A stretch of DNA of 64,000 bases from Desulfosporosinus youngiae DSM 17734 (GCF_000244895.1 NZ_CM001441.1:4864198-4928197), one strand, 5' to 3'. Shown: positions 43,131-53,380, counted from the stretch's first letter. The notes: a model not told the origin generated them from the letters alone. Made by a program: numbers and translations.

Positions 43131-43287
43131 CCCGCGCCGGTGAGTGGGCGAGCCTCGGAGTGCTGAGTGACGAAGACACTGTCTTCGCACGAATTAGCTT
43201 TTCTTGCAGGATGTGCGAGAAGCTGCCCGTCCCGAGGAACCTTATTTTCATCCTCTGATGGTGCCGTAGCAGCGGCATGGAAAGTTA

Positions 43288-44418
43288 CTACTCTAAATAA
43301 TCCTTTAGCTTTTTACTGCGACTTGGATGACGCAATTTACGCAAAGCCTTGGCTTCAATTTGACGAATACGTTCCCGGGTAACCCCAAATTCCTGTCCAA
43401 CTTCCTCCAAAGTCCGTGTCCGCCCATCATCAAGCCCAAAACGCAGCCTAAGCACTTTTTCTTCCCGCGGAGTTAAGGTCTCGAGAACTTCTTCCAGCTG
43501 TTCCTTTAAAAGAATGAACGAAGCAGCCTCTGCCGGTGCCGGAGCATCGTCATCGGGAATAAAATCGCCCAAATGGGAGTCTTCCTCTTCGCCTATAGGG
43601 GTCTCCAGGGATACAGGCTCCTGAGCAATCTTCATGATTTCACGTACTCGTTCGACTGGAATATCCATTACCTTGGCAATTTCTTCCGGAGCCGGCTCTC
43701 TTCCCAATTCCTGCAATAACTGCCTTGAAACCCGGATAAGTTTGTTGATCGTTTCAACCATATGCACAGGAATTCGGATGGTCCGAGCTTGGTCTGCAAT
43801 GGCGCGTGTTATCGCCTGGCGAATCCACCAAGTAGCGTAGGTACTGAACTTGAACCCTTTAACATAGTCAAATTTTTCGACGGCTTTAATCAAACCAAGA
43901 TTGCCTTCCTGAATCAAATCCAAGAAGAGCATTCCCCGCCCCACATAGCGCTTAGCGATACTGACGACAAGCCGCAAGTTAGCCTCCGCTAAGCGTCGCT
44001 TAGCTTCCTCATCGCCTTCTTCCATTCGCTTTGCTAATTCAATTTCCTCATCTGCTGAGAGCAAAGGCACTCGTCCGATTTCTTTCAGGTACATGCGAAC
44101 AGGATCATCGATTCCCACGCCCTCCGGCACGGAAAGATCCACTTCCGTCTCTTCCTCGACGTCTTCTTCCGGGTCCTCTATGATATCATCATCGTCATCA
44201 ACTTTAACACTATTTAAAATTTCCAGTTCAACTTCCTCAGGCTCCGGCACCACATCTATTCCCATGCGTCCAAGTTGTTGATAGATATCATCAATTTGAT
44301 CCGCGGAAAGTTCAATACCTTGAAGAGCGTCCATAATCTCCTTGTAAGATAGAGATCCCTTCTTTTTTCCTTTCTGAATGAGGGCTTGGACGTTATCGAT
44401 CATCTGATTTTCGTTCAT
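43288..44418 (-). CDS. rpoD: Primary sigma factor RpoD (sigma-A)
   Basis: The housekeeping sigma factor. The 376 residues have region 1.1 (about 1-70), a very acidic linker ([20 protein letters not shown]), region 1.2 ([16 protein letters not shown]), region 2 with [20 protein letters not shown], region 3, and region 4.2 with [20 protein letters not shown]. The frame runs up to a GTG at 44478 inside dnaG. The ATG at 44418 with GGTGGGGG is preferred because it gives the normal Firmicute start. It follows dnaG in the classic macromolecular synthesis operon. Confidence 0.97.
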   Translation of the reverse strand: MNENQMIDNVQALIQKGKKKGSLSYKEIMDALQGIELSADQIDDIYQQLGRMGIDVVPEPEEVELEILNSVKVDDDDDIIEDPEEDVEEETEVDLSVPEGVGIDDPVRMYLKEIGRVPLLSADEEIELAKRMEEGDEEAKRRLAEANLRLVVSIAKRYVGRGMLFLDLIQEGNLGLIKAVEKFDYVKGFKFSTYATWWIRQAITRAIADQARTIRIPVHMVETINKLIRVSRQLLQELGREPAPEEIAKVMDIPVERVREIMKIAQEPVSLETPIGEEEDSHLGDFIPDDDAPAPAEAASFILLKEQLEEVLETLTPREEKVLRLRFGLDDGRTRTLEEVGQEFGVTRERIRQIEAKALRKLRHPSRSKKLKDYLE

Positions 44419-44467
44419 CTGTCCCCCACCTTCCCTCGGATCCTTTTTTGGGGTGCCTATAACCTTA

Positions 44468-46318
44468 CTATTTGCCACGTTTCAACCGCTCTCCTATCTC
44501 TTTCAACAGAGCCATAGCCCCTGCCATGTCACCGGATTTTTCTAAAGCTGCCATACGGGCTTGAAGATCTTCAACTTTTTCTTCTGCTTGAGTAGAAAGA
44601 ATTCCTTTGATACAATCTTCTAGAAGCCGCTCAGATTGGGATATATCAAACTCTTCCAGGAGCAAGCTGGCCAAACGGCTTTGAACCATTTCTTCGCTAT
44701 GCACAGGCAATCTGCCCTCCTGATTGAGATAATCAAAGATTTGTTGATGGGCCGGCACTTTCCAAAAGGATTCTCCCAGCTCAGCCCTGATTCTCGGTAA
44801 ATAAGAAATATCTTCTATAAGCAAACGTAAAAGCATACGCTCTGTTCGATAAACCCCTAAATAGACCGTTGGTGCAGGGGATACGGCATCGCCTTTACAA
44901 ATAGTTGCATCCTTAATATTATCTCTATTTTTTCCAGAACTAACCTGTTTTTGATGAGAATATTCCTGTAAATATTCATTTTTAGGTTTTTTATTTTCCA
45001 GCCTTGCAATTTCACGTTGTACCGCTTCTAAAGTAAGGCCAAGTTCTAAACTTAAAAACCGTTCGTACCCCTCTCGTTCGATTGGACTATTAACCTTTAC
45101 AATGTCAGGAGCAAGCTTCACGACTAATTCCGCTTTTTCCTGAATGCTCTGTGGCGGCGCTTCCTTGACCATCGTCCGATATTTGAACTCAACATAGCTC
45201 AAAACCTGGCTTAATGCTTTTTCAAAGTTTTCCACACCATAACATTTCAGGAACTCATCAGGATCTTTCGCACCTGTTAAGGTTGCGATATCCAAGCGCA
45301 TTCCGGCATTTCGAAGAATCTCTCCCCCTCTTAAGGCGGCTTGGATTCCCGCTGCATCGGAATCATAGAGTAAAACGACACGCTCTGTATAACGTCTCAA
45401 AAGTTTCGCTTGATCCCGTGTTAAGGCTGTCCCCAAAGAAGCGACAGCATTCGGATAACCTGCTTTCTGGAGCGCAATGACATCCATATAACCTTCAACT
45501 AACAGGGCAAAACCTTTTTCACGTATTCCTTGATGCGCACGATGCATCCCATAAAGGTGATGACCCTTGTTGAAAAACGCAGTCTCCGGCGAATTTAGAT
45601 ATTTAGGAAGCGAATCATCCAAAACCCGGCCGCCAAATCCTATGGTGTGGCTTCGCCGGTCAAGAATACTAAAGAGGACGCGGTTACGGAAACGATCATA
45701 ATATCCTCCGCCTTTATCCGGTGCTCCTCTTTCTAAGGCTAGCCCATTCTCTGCTAATTCATGCGGCTGAATCCCTCGTTCCTGCATGTAGTTTAATAAC
45801 CCATCCCAGCGCTCTGGGGCATAACCTAAACGAAAGCCTTTCATCGTATCAGGATCAACTCCACGCTTTGTGAAGTAACGTCTTCCAGGTTCGCCTTCAG
45901 GCGCATTTAATAAAAGCTCATGAAAGTAGTTGGCTGCCAATTCGTGGATTTCTTCGAAGCGCCTTCGACGTCTATTTTCTTCCCGTTCACGCGGCGAGAG
46001 TTCTTTCTCCGGAAGGGACACGCCGTATCTCGAGGCTAAGTTCTGAACACTTTCAACGAAGGACCAATTCTCTCGTTTCATGAGAAATGAAAAAACATTC
46101 CCTCCGGTGTTGCATCCGAAACAATAAAATATTTGTTTCTCGGGGGTTACAGTAAAACTGGGGGTTTTTTCCGAATGAAACGGACAAAGTCCCAAATAAT
46201 TCTTCCCCTTGCGCTGCAGGCTGACATATTCAGATATAACCTCAACGATATCCGTGCGCGATCGCACTTCCTCGATAACCTCTTCCGGCATAAATTGTTG
46301 ATGAAGTCTATTATCCAC
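44468..46318 (-). CDS. dnaG: DNA primase DnaG
   Basis: Makes RNA primers for replication. The 616 residues show the zinc-binding domain ([11 protein letters not shown] and [10 protein letters not shown]), the RNA polymerase core with the TOPRIM fold ([35 protein letters not shown]) and the C-terminal helicase-binding region from about 430. The start is GTG with a weak AAGGCG ribosome binding site; the next ATG (codon 10) has none. Confidence 0.96.
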   Translation of the reverse strand: MDNRLHQQFMPEEVIEEVRSRTDIVEVISEYVSLQRKGKNYLGLCPFHSEKTPSFTVTPEKQIFYCFGCNTGGNVFSFLMKRENWSFVESVQNLASRYGVSLPEKELSPREREENRRRRRFEEIHELAANYFHELLLNAPEGEPGRRYFTKRGVDPDTMKGFRLGYAPERWDGLLNYMQERGIQPHELAENGLALERGAPDKGGGYYDRFRNRVLFSILDRRSHTIGFGGRVLDDSLPKYLNSPETAFFNKGHHLYGMHRAHQGIREKGFALLVEGYMDVIALQKAGYPNAVASLGTALTRDQAKLLRRYTERVVLLYDSDAAGIQAALRGGEILRNAGMRLDIATLTGAKDPDEFLKCYGVENFEKALSQVLSYVEFKYRTMVKEAPPQSIQEKAELVVKLAPDIVKVNSPIEREGYERFLSLELGLTLEAVQREIARLENKKPKNEYLQEYSHQKQVSSGKNRDNIKDATICKGDAVSPAPTVYLGVYRTERMLLRLLIEDISYLPRIRAELGESFWKVPAHQQIFDYLNQEGRLPVHSEEMVQSRLASLLLEEFDISQSERLLEDCIKGILSTQAEEKVEDLQARMAALEKSGDMAGAMALLKEIGERLKRGK

Positions 46319-46708
46319 GTTTCTTGCGCCTTTCAGTTTTCAGCCACATATTGTTTATTTTGTCAACCCTTACTGTATACATTTCTTTCGCCGAAACTTC
46401 ATAAAATCCTCTTTTTTTGTTCTTCATTCGGTGAAACTGTTTTCAGGAAGGGTAAAATACGCTTATCCAATTATATTAATTCTTCTTTTTTAGCGATAAT
46501 ACCTGCTTGCTTCGACATTTTTTTGCATTTAATATTTAGTCTTCAACGTCTATCTTGTGATTAAAAATCATCAACTCACCCTTTCGCACATCTGAAAAGC
46601 ATGATAATATGAAGAATAAACAACATCGGCCTTCGTTCAGAATCAAGGCCTGCATATCATGATTGCGTGAGCTTTAATAAAGAACTTTATGAGAAAGGTA
46701 GATAGTAT
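46319..46708. other. Divergent promoter region between dnaG and the GerMN gene
   Basis: No gene supported. A TTGACA word lies near 46370 on the minus strand without a convincing -10 box. A short GGCCTT/AAGGCC hairpin lies at 46628-46650 ahead of the plus-strand lipoprotein gene. Confidence 0.4.
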
Positions 46709-47290
46709 ATGTATAGACGATCATTTGTAACTGTCATTTTCACGATCTTTTGCCTGGTCTTGGCCGGCGCCTTTCTAACAGGGTGTAATACCAAAACACA
46801 AGCTGAGAAACCACCGGCTGGTGAAACAACCCCCCCAACTCCTCCGGTTGCGGAAAACCCTAAGCCTACCCCTCAAAATGTGGAATTAACCCTATATTTT
46901 CCCAATTCAGATGCCAGTGGATTAATCCCTACAAAGCGAACAATAGAACTTACGGATCAAGAAGTGATTAACGCAATGTTTATTGAGTTGGGCAATCCCC
47001 CTTCAGGATTAGAAAAACCACTTCCTTCCGGAACCAAGCTTCTGGACGCGACCGTCAATGCTGATGGAGTAGCAACCATTAATCTCTCCGCAGACTTTAA
47101 AAAGAACTTCGGAGGCGGTTCTGCCGGTGAACAAATGACGATGTATAGTATCGTAAACACGCTGACAACCCTTCCAAACGTTCAAAGTGTTCAATTTCTT
47201 TTGGAGGGCGAGAAACACGATGGCATTCTAGGTCATTTAGACACCAGAGACCCAATTAAACCTAATGCCAGCCTAATTATAAAGTCCTAG
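46709..47290 (+). CDS. GerMN-domain lipoprotein
   Basis: A predicted membrane-anchored lipoprotein. The signal peptide ends at the lipobox LTGC (Cys about 26), followed by a Pro/Thr-rich spacer (about 30-55) and one GerMN domain (about 57-190; VELTLYFPNSDASGL, INAMFIELGNPPSG, VATINLSADFKKNF, MYSIVNTLTTLPNVQSVQFL). GerM of Bacillus, with two such domains, acts in sporulation and germination. This single-domain form is common in spore-formers. It is monocistronic with a strong terminator. Confidence 0.9.
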   Translation: MYRRSFVTVIFTIFCLVLAGAFLTGCNTKTQAEKPPAGETTPPTPPVAENPKPTPQNVELTLYFPNSDASGLIPTKRTIELTDQEVINAMFIELGNPPSGLEKPLPSGTKLLDATVNADGVATINLSADFKKNFGGGSAGEQMTMYSIVNTLTTLPNVQSVQFLLEGEKHDGILGHLDTRDPIKPNASLIIKS

Positions 47291-47370
47291 TCTGACAGGT
47301 GCATCCATTTGTTGTAACCTTATTTTACTTCTCTTAATCAAAACTTATACTTTATTCATGGTATATATTA

Positions 47371-47406
47371 CAAAAGTGGCTGAGATTTACTCTCAACCAC
47401 TTTTTT
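47371..47406 (+). terminator. Intrinsic terminator after the GerMN gene
   Basis: AAAAGTGG/CCACTTTT outer stem with inner TGAGA/TCTCA, followed by a T6 run. 80 bp past the stop. Confidence 0.9.
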
Positions 47407-47452
47407 CACGCTCCCCTGCTCTGACCCTGATCATGTACAAGACACTTACTTC

Positions 47453-48448
47453 TCACTTTCGCGGCACAAATACACTCTGAAATAGATCAATGGCGTAATT
47501 ATCGGTTAATCCGGATATGTAGTCTACAACCGCCTGAGTTTTGTCGCCACCCGCCCAAACCAGAAAGTTCTGAGGCAGCTTTGAGATATCCCGACTATAA
47601 TAGTCAAAAAGAGCTTGAACAATGTACTGTCCTTTTCGCCGCTCTTCGCGTAAGGCCGAACTATTATATACCCTTGTAAACATAAATTGCCGAAATTCCT
47701 GCATAGCATTATAGATCTCTTTGGACTGCTTAATATGATCCTGGCCCCAGGATGCCTCAATCATGTCAACCACCATTGTGGTAATCATCTCACTTGGTTT
47801 CACACCCAGCATCTGCTTAACTGTCCCGGGCAAGTCATTTTGAGTCAACAAGCCGGCCCGCAGAGCATCATCATAATCATGACAAAGATAAGCAATCCTG
47901 TCACCTGTTTTTACTATTTGTCCTTCTAACGTTTTAGGTATCCCCTCTCCCGTGTGATGTAAGATCCCATCGAGAACCGGCTCTGTCAAATTTAATCCCT
48001 GACCATCATTGGCCAATACCTTTAGGATGCGAATGGATTGTTCATTATGTTCAAAATGGTTAATGATTAGCCTTAAAGCTTCTTCTCCCACATGTCCAAA
48101 GGGGGTGTGCCCCACATCATGACCCAAAGCAATTGCTTCGATGAGGTCCTCATTCAATCCCAGTCCCCGGGCAATAGTCCGGCATATTTGAGAGACTTCC
48201 AGGCTGTGCGTCATGCGAGTCCGGTAGTGATCTCCCGCCGGAGAAATATAGACTTGAGTTTTATGTTTAAGGCGGCGAAACGGTTTGCTGTGCAAAATCC
48301 GATCTCGATCCCGTTGGAACCTCGTGCGAATCGGGCACTCTTCTTCTGTCCGTTCACGTTTGGCATCCTTGCTTTTCGCCGCGTAGAGCGAAAGACGCTC
48401 TCTCTCTTCTCTTTCAGTCCTTTGACGGATGTTCTGGATTCCGCTCAT
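47453..48448 (-). CDS. dgt: Deoxyguanosinetriphosphate triphosphohydrolase-like protein
   Basis: An HD-domain dNTPase that controls dNTP pools. The 331 residues carry FRRLKHKTQVYISPAGDHYR, RMTHSLEVSQICRTIARGLG, the metal-binding ALGHDVGHTPFGHVGEEAL and IAYLCHDYDDAL. The short form typical of Firmicutes is often encoded ahead of dnaG-rpoD, as here. The start ATG has a GAGATGAG-type site. Confidence 0.93.
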   Translation of the reverse strand: MSGIQNIRQRTEREERERLSLYAAKSKDAKRERTEEECPIRTRFQRDRDRILHSKPFRRLKHKTQVYISPAGDHYRTRMTHSLEVSQICRTIARGLGLNEDLIEAIALGHDVGHTPFGHVGEEALRLIINHFEHNEQSIRILKVLANDGQGLNLTEPVLDGILHHTGEGIPKTLEGQIVKTGDRIAYLCHDYDDALRAGLLTQNDLPGTVKQMLGVKPSEMITTMVVDMIEASWGQDHIKQSKEIYNAMQEFRQFMFTRVYNSSALREERRKGQYIVQALFDYYSRDISKLPQNFLVWAGGDKTQAVVDYISGLTDNYAIDLFQSVFVPRK

Positions 48449-48632
48449 CTCGACTTACCCCCTTGTCATCTATAGTTTAACACACTGCTCGGGTAAATTC
48501 GTGTCGACAGAAGAAAATCACCATCTCACAATATGATATACCGGAACAACTATTGGAAGACTGCCCCCACTGTTAAACGGCAATGTTTAATACATCAACT
48601 TAGCAGGCCAGCTGAAATTTGACAAGCAAAAT

Positions 48633-48671
48633 AGGGTACTGTCTCCTAAAATCACTAAGAGACAATACCCT
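48633..48671 (-). terminator. Terminator after the ferredoxin-rubrerythrin gene
   Basis: AGGGTACTGTCTC/GAGACAATACCCT stem, followed on the minus strand by ATTTTGCTTG. The stem-proximal half and the loop (CTAAAATCAC) are nearly identical to the hairpin at 53381-53413. The remainder of 48449-48769 shows no gene. Confidence 0.75.
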
Positions 48672-48769
48672 GGCCAAATTTTATACAGCCCTTTAAAGCC
48701 TTGGTACCTGATAAACTATTACGAATTACGCGTCCTCACGGAATCAAATAGTGCATCCCTTGTTTTAAA

Positions 48770-49822
48770 TTAATAATTTTCTGTTCTCACTTCGAAGTAG
48801 CTCTGAGGATGCGCGCATACAGGACATACCTCAGGCGCTTTTTTACCCATTACCAGATGTCCGCAGTTACGGCATTCCCACATAGTTTCATCCGCTTTTT
48901 CAAACACTTTTTTCATTTCTATATTATTAAGAAGCGCACGGTATCTTTCCTCATGAGCCTTCTCGATTTTTCCAACCATTCTAAATTGGGCTGCAAGAGC
49001 AGCAAAACCTTCTTCTTCCGCATCCTTGGCAAAATGTTCGTACATATCTGTCCACTCGTAGTTTTCTCCTTCGGCCGCGTGAAGCAGATTTACTGCAGTA
49101 TCCCCAAGTTCGCCAAGAGCTTTGAACCAGAGTTTGGCATGCTCTTTTTCATTGTTGGCAGTTGCCTCAAATATTGCAGCAATTTGATCATAACCTTGTT
49201 TTTTAGCTACGGACGCAAAGTAAGTATATTTATTTCTGGCCTGAGATTCTCCTGCAAATGCTTCTAATAAATTCTTCTCCGTTTTCGTTCCTTTAATACT
49301 CATAGTACCCTCTCCTTTAATTTCGTTGGTTGATTCTGTTTTTTTCAAACGCTTAAGTAAGGTTTCCGCTGCTTCAACCGGAAAATCCTTTGGCGGTTTA
49401 TTAAGCATCCCTTCTAATAAATTTCTCACTTCTTCACTCTGGGGAAGCATATATCCGGACTCCCTAATTAAGTCCTCAGCCATAAGCCTATTGGATCTTG
49501 ATATGGCCTCGGCAAATTGACGAGTGATGGCATTTTCGCTTGTCTTTGCAATATCAGCGGCTATACGCTCTTGCCCGGCTTTGATTTTGGCTAAGGTAAG
49601 CAAAGCATTGACCACATTATCTGCCTTTGGCTGCTGGGGGGGATATTCGTCAGGAAGAAGCGAAATTGCTCCCGACGGACAAGCATCAACGCATTTTCTG
49701 CATCCTTTTAGGCATTTATTCACATCAATTATACTATTTTCCGTGTCCGTTGCGCCTGTTGGACAAACATATAGACACATACAGTCTTTTGTACATAATC
49801 TGATGTTTCTTACTGCCGGCAT
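48770..49822 (-). CDS. Ferredoxin-rubrerythrin fusion protein
   Basis: Rubrerythrins reduce hydrogen peroxide in anaerobes. Over 350 residues: a two-[4Fe-4S] ferredoxin domain (1-60; [15 protein letters not shown] and [16 protein letters not shown]), a helical linker (65-170), a rubrerythrin diiron four-helix domain (about 180-310) with the ligands in [28 protein letters not shown] and [10 protein letters not shown], and a rubredoxin knuckle pair (CRNCGHL, CPVCAHP). An internal ATG at 49301-49303 (codon 174) has a perfect AAAGGAG 8 nt ahead, so stand-alone rubrerythrin could also be made. It follows the rubredoxin gene by 4 bp. Confidence 0.9.
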   Translation of the reverse strand: MPAVRNIRLCTKDCMCLYVCPTGATDTENSIIDVNKCLKGCRKCVDACPSGAISLLPDEYPPQQPKADNVVNALLTLAKIKAGQERIAADIAKTSENAITRQFAEAISRSNRLMAEDLIRESGYMLPQSEEVRNLLEGMLNKPPKDFPVEAAETLLKRLKKTESTNEIKGEGTMSIKGTKTEKNLLEAFAGESQARNKYTYFASVAKKQGYDQIAAIFEATANNEKEHAKLWFKALGELGDTAVNLLHAAEGENYEWTDMYEHFAKDAEEEGFAALAAQFRMVGKIEKAHEERYRALLNNIEMKKVFEKADETMWECRNCGHLVMGKKAPEVCPVCAHPQSYFEVRTENY

Positions 49823-49826
49823 AATC

Positions 49827-50510
49827 TCATCTCCTCCCTATTTGTGAAATTTTGAAATTCGGTACTTTACAAACAGGGCAGACTTCGGGCAAATCATTGC
49901 CTGCATATATAAAACCACAAATATCACATACATAGAATTTTGTGGCTTCAAATACTGCTTCGCCTTCTTTTTCATATCTGTCCAGGAGGGAGTTTACCAT
50001 TCTGCTCACTTTTTCGCTCCATACCAGCGCTCTTAATGCCCCCCTGTCTGCTTTCGCCGATGCTGACGAGTTTGCTTTAGAATAACTTTCTGCTAAATCA
50101 GTTTTTAAAAGCTCAGCCACATCCCGAAACCTTTTTCCGCCTTGCGAAACAACCTTGCCCTTGTAATAATCGGCGAGTTGATAAAACAAATCCATTTCTT
50201 CTGTCAGGCGCTGTTTCTCGCATCCTTTGGCAAGATTAGAACACAGTACACTGATTTCACCGGCTGTAAGCTCCCGTAGGTTCTCAAAGTCCTCATCTTC
50301 CACAGTTTCCTGAGTCTCTACACTACTGTTTTCTTTCACTTCATTGTTTTTTTTCGCTTCCTCAAACACTGTTTTTGGCGCGCCGCACCAGGGACAGGTA
50401 AAATCATGGGGAATATCCTCCCATTTGGTTCCCGGAGCAATGCCTTTTTCCGGCAGTCCTGCAGCTTCATCATATGTATAGCCACAAATTGTACATTTAA
50501 TTTTTTTCAT
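49827..50510 (-). CDS. Protein with rubredoxin domains at both ends
   Basis: A 227-residue redox protein: an N-terminal true rubredoxin (1-52; CTICGYTYD and CPWCGAPK, with the conserved [12 protein letters not shown]), an acidic linker, a helical middle (about 75-190) of unknown fold, and a C-terminal rubrerythrin-type rubredoxin ([19 protein letters not shown]). The helical middle lacks an obvious diiron set (ExxH), so it is probably an electron carrier or scaffold rather than a peroxidase. It is in one unit with the ferredoxin-rubrerythrin gene, as an oxidative stress pair. Confidence 0.85.
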   Translation of the reverse strand: MKKIKCTICGYTYDEAAGLPEKGIAPGTKWEDIPHDFTCPWCGAPKTVFEEAKKNNEVKENSSVETQETVEDEDFENLRELTAGEISVLCSNLAKGCEKQRLTEEMDLFYQLADYYKGKVVSQGGKRFRDVAELLKTDLAESYSKANSSASAKADRGALRALVWSEKVSRMVNSLLDRYEKEGEAVFEATKFYVCDICGFIYAGNDLPEVCPVCKVPNFKISQIGRR

Positions 50511-50882
50511 TTGCCTCCTCCTTATATTAGAATTATCACAAGTTATAAAAACTTATAGCCATACCCCAAGAAAACTATTTTCTATTCCAAATACTCTTTT
50601 GTTTCCTAGGTTCTCATATCATTATTTAATAAATACAAATAAGGAATAATTACTATATTTAATTTATATCATCTGATGATCTTTTGTCAAGGTGTAAATT
50701 TGAAAAATTATCCTAAGAAACCTTATCCTTGCTTTATTCTACAGAGTCTCCCAATTTCCCCCAGGATACCCTACTACTTGCGTTCACAAGTCTTGGTCAT
50801 ATTATTCGGATTAACAACCCCACATCATTTTCTGCCATAAATGACTTCCCTTAATCCTTTCTTCAATATTCAAAAAACTACA
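50511..50882. other. Regulatory/intergenic region with a PerR-like word
   Basis: No gene supported. TTAGAATTATCACAA at 50527-50541 agrees with the PerR box (TTATAATNATTATAA) at 11 of 14 defined positions and lies just upstream of the rubredoxin gene. This is suggestive only, because the region is AT-rich. Confidence 0.3.
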
Positions 50883-51215
50883 CTATGCCACTATATCATC
50901 CAAATCTACTTGATAATACGCACCCTCAAACATCAAAGTCCGGGTGCGTTTATCATATACCATAAAGTTTTGACCAATATTTTCAGCGGAACCCTTTTGC
51001 CAAAGCTCTATACCATAAATATTTGTTTCCTCCTGAGGAACCCATTCCGTTAAAGCCTCTTTTATCCGTTTAACTCCATCCGTATCCTGATAGATTAAAT
51101 TCTCAGGCCTTAAAGAATCCACTAATATTTGAAAATCCTCAGGAGTCAAAAACCGTTTCTTTTCTTCAGCCCCATTTTCCCTATTTATCGTCACGGAATT
51201 TATAACTCTGGCCAT
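50883..51215 (-). CDS. Hypothetical soluble protein of the ECF sigma operon
   Basis: Unrecognised. The 110 residues have no membrane segment or signal; a charged N-terminus (VTINRENGAEEKKRFLTPED) and an ending with NFMVYDKRTRTLMFEGAYYQ. That ending faintly resembles the anti-sigma C-terminus (RDSGEMIVRNGRAYQIS), so they may share a small domain. It overlaps the previous gene by 35 bp, which suggests translational coupling. It is last of the four-gene unit. Confidence 0.6.
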   Translation of the reverse strand: MARVINSVTINRENGAEEKKRFLTPEDFQILVDSLRPENLIYQDTDGVKRIKEALTEWVPQEETNIYGIELWQKGSAENIGQNFMVYDKRTRTLMFEGAYYQVDLDDIVA

Positions 51216-51819
51216 AGCTTAATATTTTTGAGTACCATTTACCATCTATCTCATAACGAATCCACATTGTCAGATAGGAAGAATCCATTCGTTGTTCTTC
51301 GCTGCTGACGGCCTCCTTTAATTCCATTTTCCGAATACCCTTGCCAAAATCATCCAAAAGAGGCTCTGTGAAGAAAATGGATTTAGCTACACCGGTCGCT
51401 GACGATGTACCGACAGCAAACATAAGCGAATCCCCTTCTCTATCTGTTCTGATTGTAATTTCCTTAGGGGTAGTAGCTTCCGCCTTGTGCACCAAACTGA
51501 CAGCATGGACTCTAAAGACACCGGCAATCACCAAGGGAACTATGATCAACAAAGAAATAGCTGTTAAATAGCTTTTTTTATAAAGCTTAAAGCTCCTTTT
51601 TTCCAGCACAACATTAAATAATAGATAAGCTGAAATGGCAAATATTGCTGCCCCCATAATATTTACATAACTATCCGGAAGGTGGCGGGCGTTAATCGGC
51701 GGTAATAGTTTCAATAGATTATTTCGAATAAGGTCGTGCAAGAGGGAAATGCTCAGGTAATACCCCAAAAAACCTGCTCCCAATAATGTGATAATTTTAT
51801 CCCTTAAAACTTTAGCCAT
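51181..51819 (-). CDS. Membrane protein of the ECF sigma operon
   Basis: Unrecognised. The 212 residues show three membrane helices (about 10-28, 50-68, 82-103) and an extracytoplasmic C-terminal domain of about 105 residues (EITIRTDREGDSLMFAVGTS, MWIRYEIDGKWYSKILSYGQ). It overlaps both neighbours (8 bp and 35 bp). Such a protein could sense the signal or take part in anti-sigma control; this is inferred from position only. Confidence 0.65.
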   Translation of the reverse strand: MAKVLRDKIITLLGAGFLGYYLSISLLHDLIRNNLLKLLPPINARHLPDSYVNIMGAAIFAISAYLLFNVVLEKRSFKLYKKSYLTAISLLIIVPLVIAGVFRVHAVSLVHKAEATTPKEITIRTDREGDSLMFAVGTSSATGVAKSIFFTEPLLDDFGKGIRKMELKEAVSSEEQRMDSSYLTMWIRYEIDGKWYSKILSYGQSYKFRDDK

Positions 51820-52780
51820 TCTTCCCGCCTCCTAATACTTCCTTGATATATTCCAGCTTTTCAGGTGAAATCTGATAAGCTCTGCCATTTCTCACAATCA
51901 TTTCACCACTATCCCGATTCAAGTAAATGGGAATTGTTCCTCCTCCGGAAAAGTCTGCCAAAATTTCGTAACCATCTTTCTCCCGGGGATAGATCTTCCT
52001 TTCAACTTCCTCCGCTTCAGAGATTATAGTCACTAACTTAGAATATTTTTCATCTCTTAAGGCCTCTTTATCGATTCTCACCAGCCAAGATGTACTATTT
52101 TTCTCTGCAGTACAAACGGTCATGGCTTTAATCCCCTCAAGGTTCTCAATTTTGCCTAAAGCATGGTTATAGGTGCCGTACAGAATACCTGTCCAAATCA
52201 AGAAAATAATTGACCAAGTTACAAGGAACTTAATAATATTCTTGCGGCGGAAAACCCTTTTATCACTCAAGAAATAACCAATCACTACAGCAATAAATGA
52301 CGCAATAATAGCTGGGGTTATGGTGGCTGCCAAAAATTCAAGGATGGGGTGGTAGGGAAAAAAGCCCATCTCTCCTTGATAAAAATAATTCATCCTTTCC
52401 CTAAGCGGTAAGGCATTTCCCGAGAAAAAAATACCCAGAGCAAATTCCGCTAATTTATAGGGCAAAGCCATCATGGCTTTTGTTAAGAGAAAATCATCTC
52501 TGGTATAAAACCCGGAAAATAACCCTATGCTAAATCCCAACAAGCCATATAGGGTAATTCGTCTCATTCCTTTTATCCTGGCCTTTATTCTGCTAACTAA
52601 GACTTCGTCATCCACCTCCAATGGCTTTATTTCTAAACTCAGCTTATTATCAAGGTATTTATCTAATTCTTCCTGACATTCCGGGCAGCTCTCTAAATGT
52701 TTTTCCGTGGTCTCCAACTCCTTTTGAGGGAGCTTTTCTTCCAAATAGTCTTTTATTTTTTCTCTATATATACAGGCCAT
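51812..52780 (-). CDS. Membrane anti-sigma factor with zinc finger
   Basis: Probably binds the adjacent ECF sigma. The 322 residues begin with a zinc-binding anti-sigma domain (HLESCPECQEEL, the HxxxCxxC motif, about residues 28-39). Then come a helix near 75-90, further hydrophobic segments at about 110-120, 150-170 and 185-205, and an extracytoplasmic C-terminal domain (about 210-322) ending YLNRDSGEMIVRNGRAYQIS. It starts 2 bp after the sigma gene. Confidence 0.8.
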   Translation of the reverse strand: MACIYREKIKDYLEEKLPQKELETTEKHLESCPECQEELDKYLDNKLSLEIKPLEVDDEVLVSRIKARIKGMRRITLYGLLGFSIGLFSGFYTRDDFLLTKAMMALPYKLAEFALGIFFSGNALPLRERMNYFYQGEMGFFPYHPILEFLAATITPAIIASFIAVVIGYFLSDKRVFRRKNIIKFLVTWSIIFLIWTGILYGTYNHALGKIENLEGIKAMTVCTAEKNSTSWLVRIDKEALRDEKYSKLVTIISEAEEVERKIYPREKDGYEILADFSGGGTIPIYLNRDSGEMIVRNGRAYQISPEKLEYIKEVLGGGKNG

Positions 52781-52782
52781 TT

Positions 52783-53295
52783 TTAAAGTTCCTCCATTTC
52801 TTCATAAATTTTCTGAAACTCTCTTCTTCCTCTAAAAACACCTACTTTAACAGTGTTTAACTCCGTTTCCGTAATATCGCTTATTTCTTTATAGGATAGA
52901 TTCTGAATATCCCGTAGAATTAAAAGCATCCGATATTTTTGACTCATCTTATTTAAGGTTTTTTGAATAAGCTCCTTGGTTTCAATATTGACTGCATGTT
53001 CTTCCGGGCTCATACCCTTATCCTCTAATTCCTTAGCAAAAAGTTCTATATTTTCAATTGCCACTTTCCTCTTTTGGGCTTGAACATAGTCAAGATATGC
53101 ATTCCTGGCTATTTTGTAAATCCAAGTCTTAAAACTAGACCTGTTCTCAAATTTGGCAATATTTAAGTACACCTTTAAGAAAACATCCTGACATATTTCC
53201 TCAGCTGCCGGCTTATCTCCGGCAAGATAAACAATATAAGTGAATATGGGGTTTTTATATTTCTTATATAAAGCAGAAAATTCAGCATCCAACAT
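52783..53295 (-). CDS. ECF-type RNA polymerase sigma factor
   Basis: An extracytoplasmic-function sigma factor of 170 residues: region 2 (about 12-80; EEICQDVFLKVYLNIAKFEN and FKTWIYKIARNAYLDYVQ) and region 4 (about 110-165; MSQKYRMLLILRDIQNLSYK, SDITETELNTVKVGVFRGRR). It heads the sigma/anti-sigma/two-gene unit and probably drives its own promoter. The 14-bp palindrome GGTTACGGGTAACC at 53313-53326 lies just upstream. Confidence 0.92.
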   Translation of the reverse strand: MLDAEFSALYKKYKNPIFTYIVYLAGDKPAAEEICQDVFLKVYLNIAKFENRSSFKTWIYKIARNAYLDYVQAQKRKVAIENIELFAKELEDKGMSPEEHAVNIETKELIQKTLNKMSQKYRMLLILRDIQNLSYKEISDITETELNTVKVGVFRGRREFQKIYEEMEEL

Positions 53296-53312
53296 GACTC
53301 TTTCCTTTCACA

Positions 53313-53326
53313 GGTTACGGGTAACC
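53313..53326. promoter_or_regulatory. Palindrome in the ECF sigma leader, possible operator
   Basis: GGTTAC-GG-GTAACC, flanked on both sides by GTGAAAG (minus strand). It lies between a possible ECF promoter (TGTAAC at 53364-53369 with GTC at 53343-53345, 18 nt apart) and the ribosome binding site. Operator function is inferred. Confidence 0.4.
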
Positions 53327-53380
53327 CTCTTTCACAATTATAGACTGTTTTGTCTGTTAAAAAGTTACACAAAAAATAAA

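Noticed and set aside
43033-43278. Overlapping frames on both strands behind rpoD
   Set aside because: They follow GC-rich repeat sequence, lack ribosome binding sites and overlap each other; better explained as a repeat.
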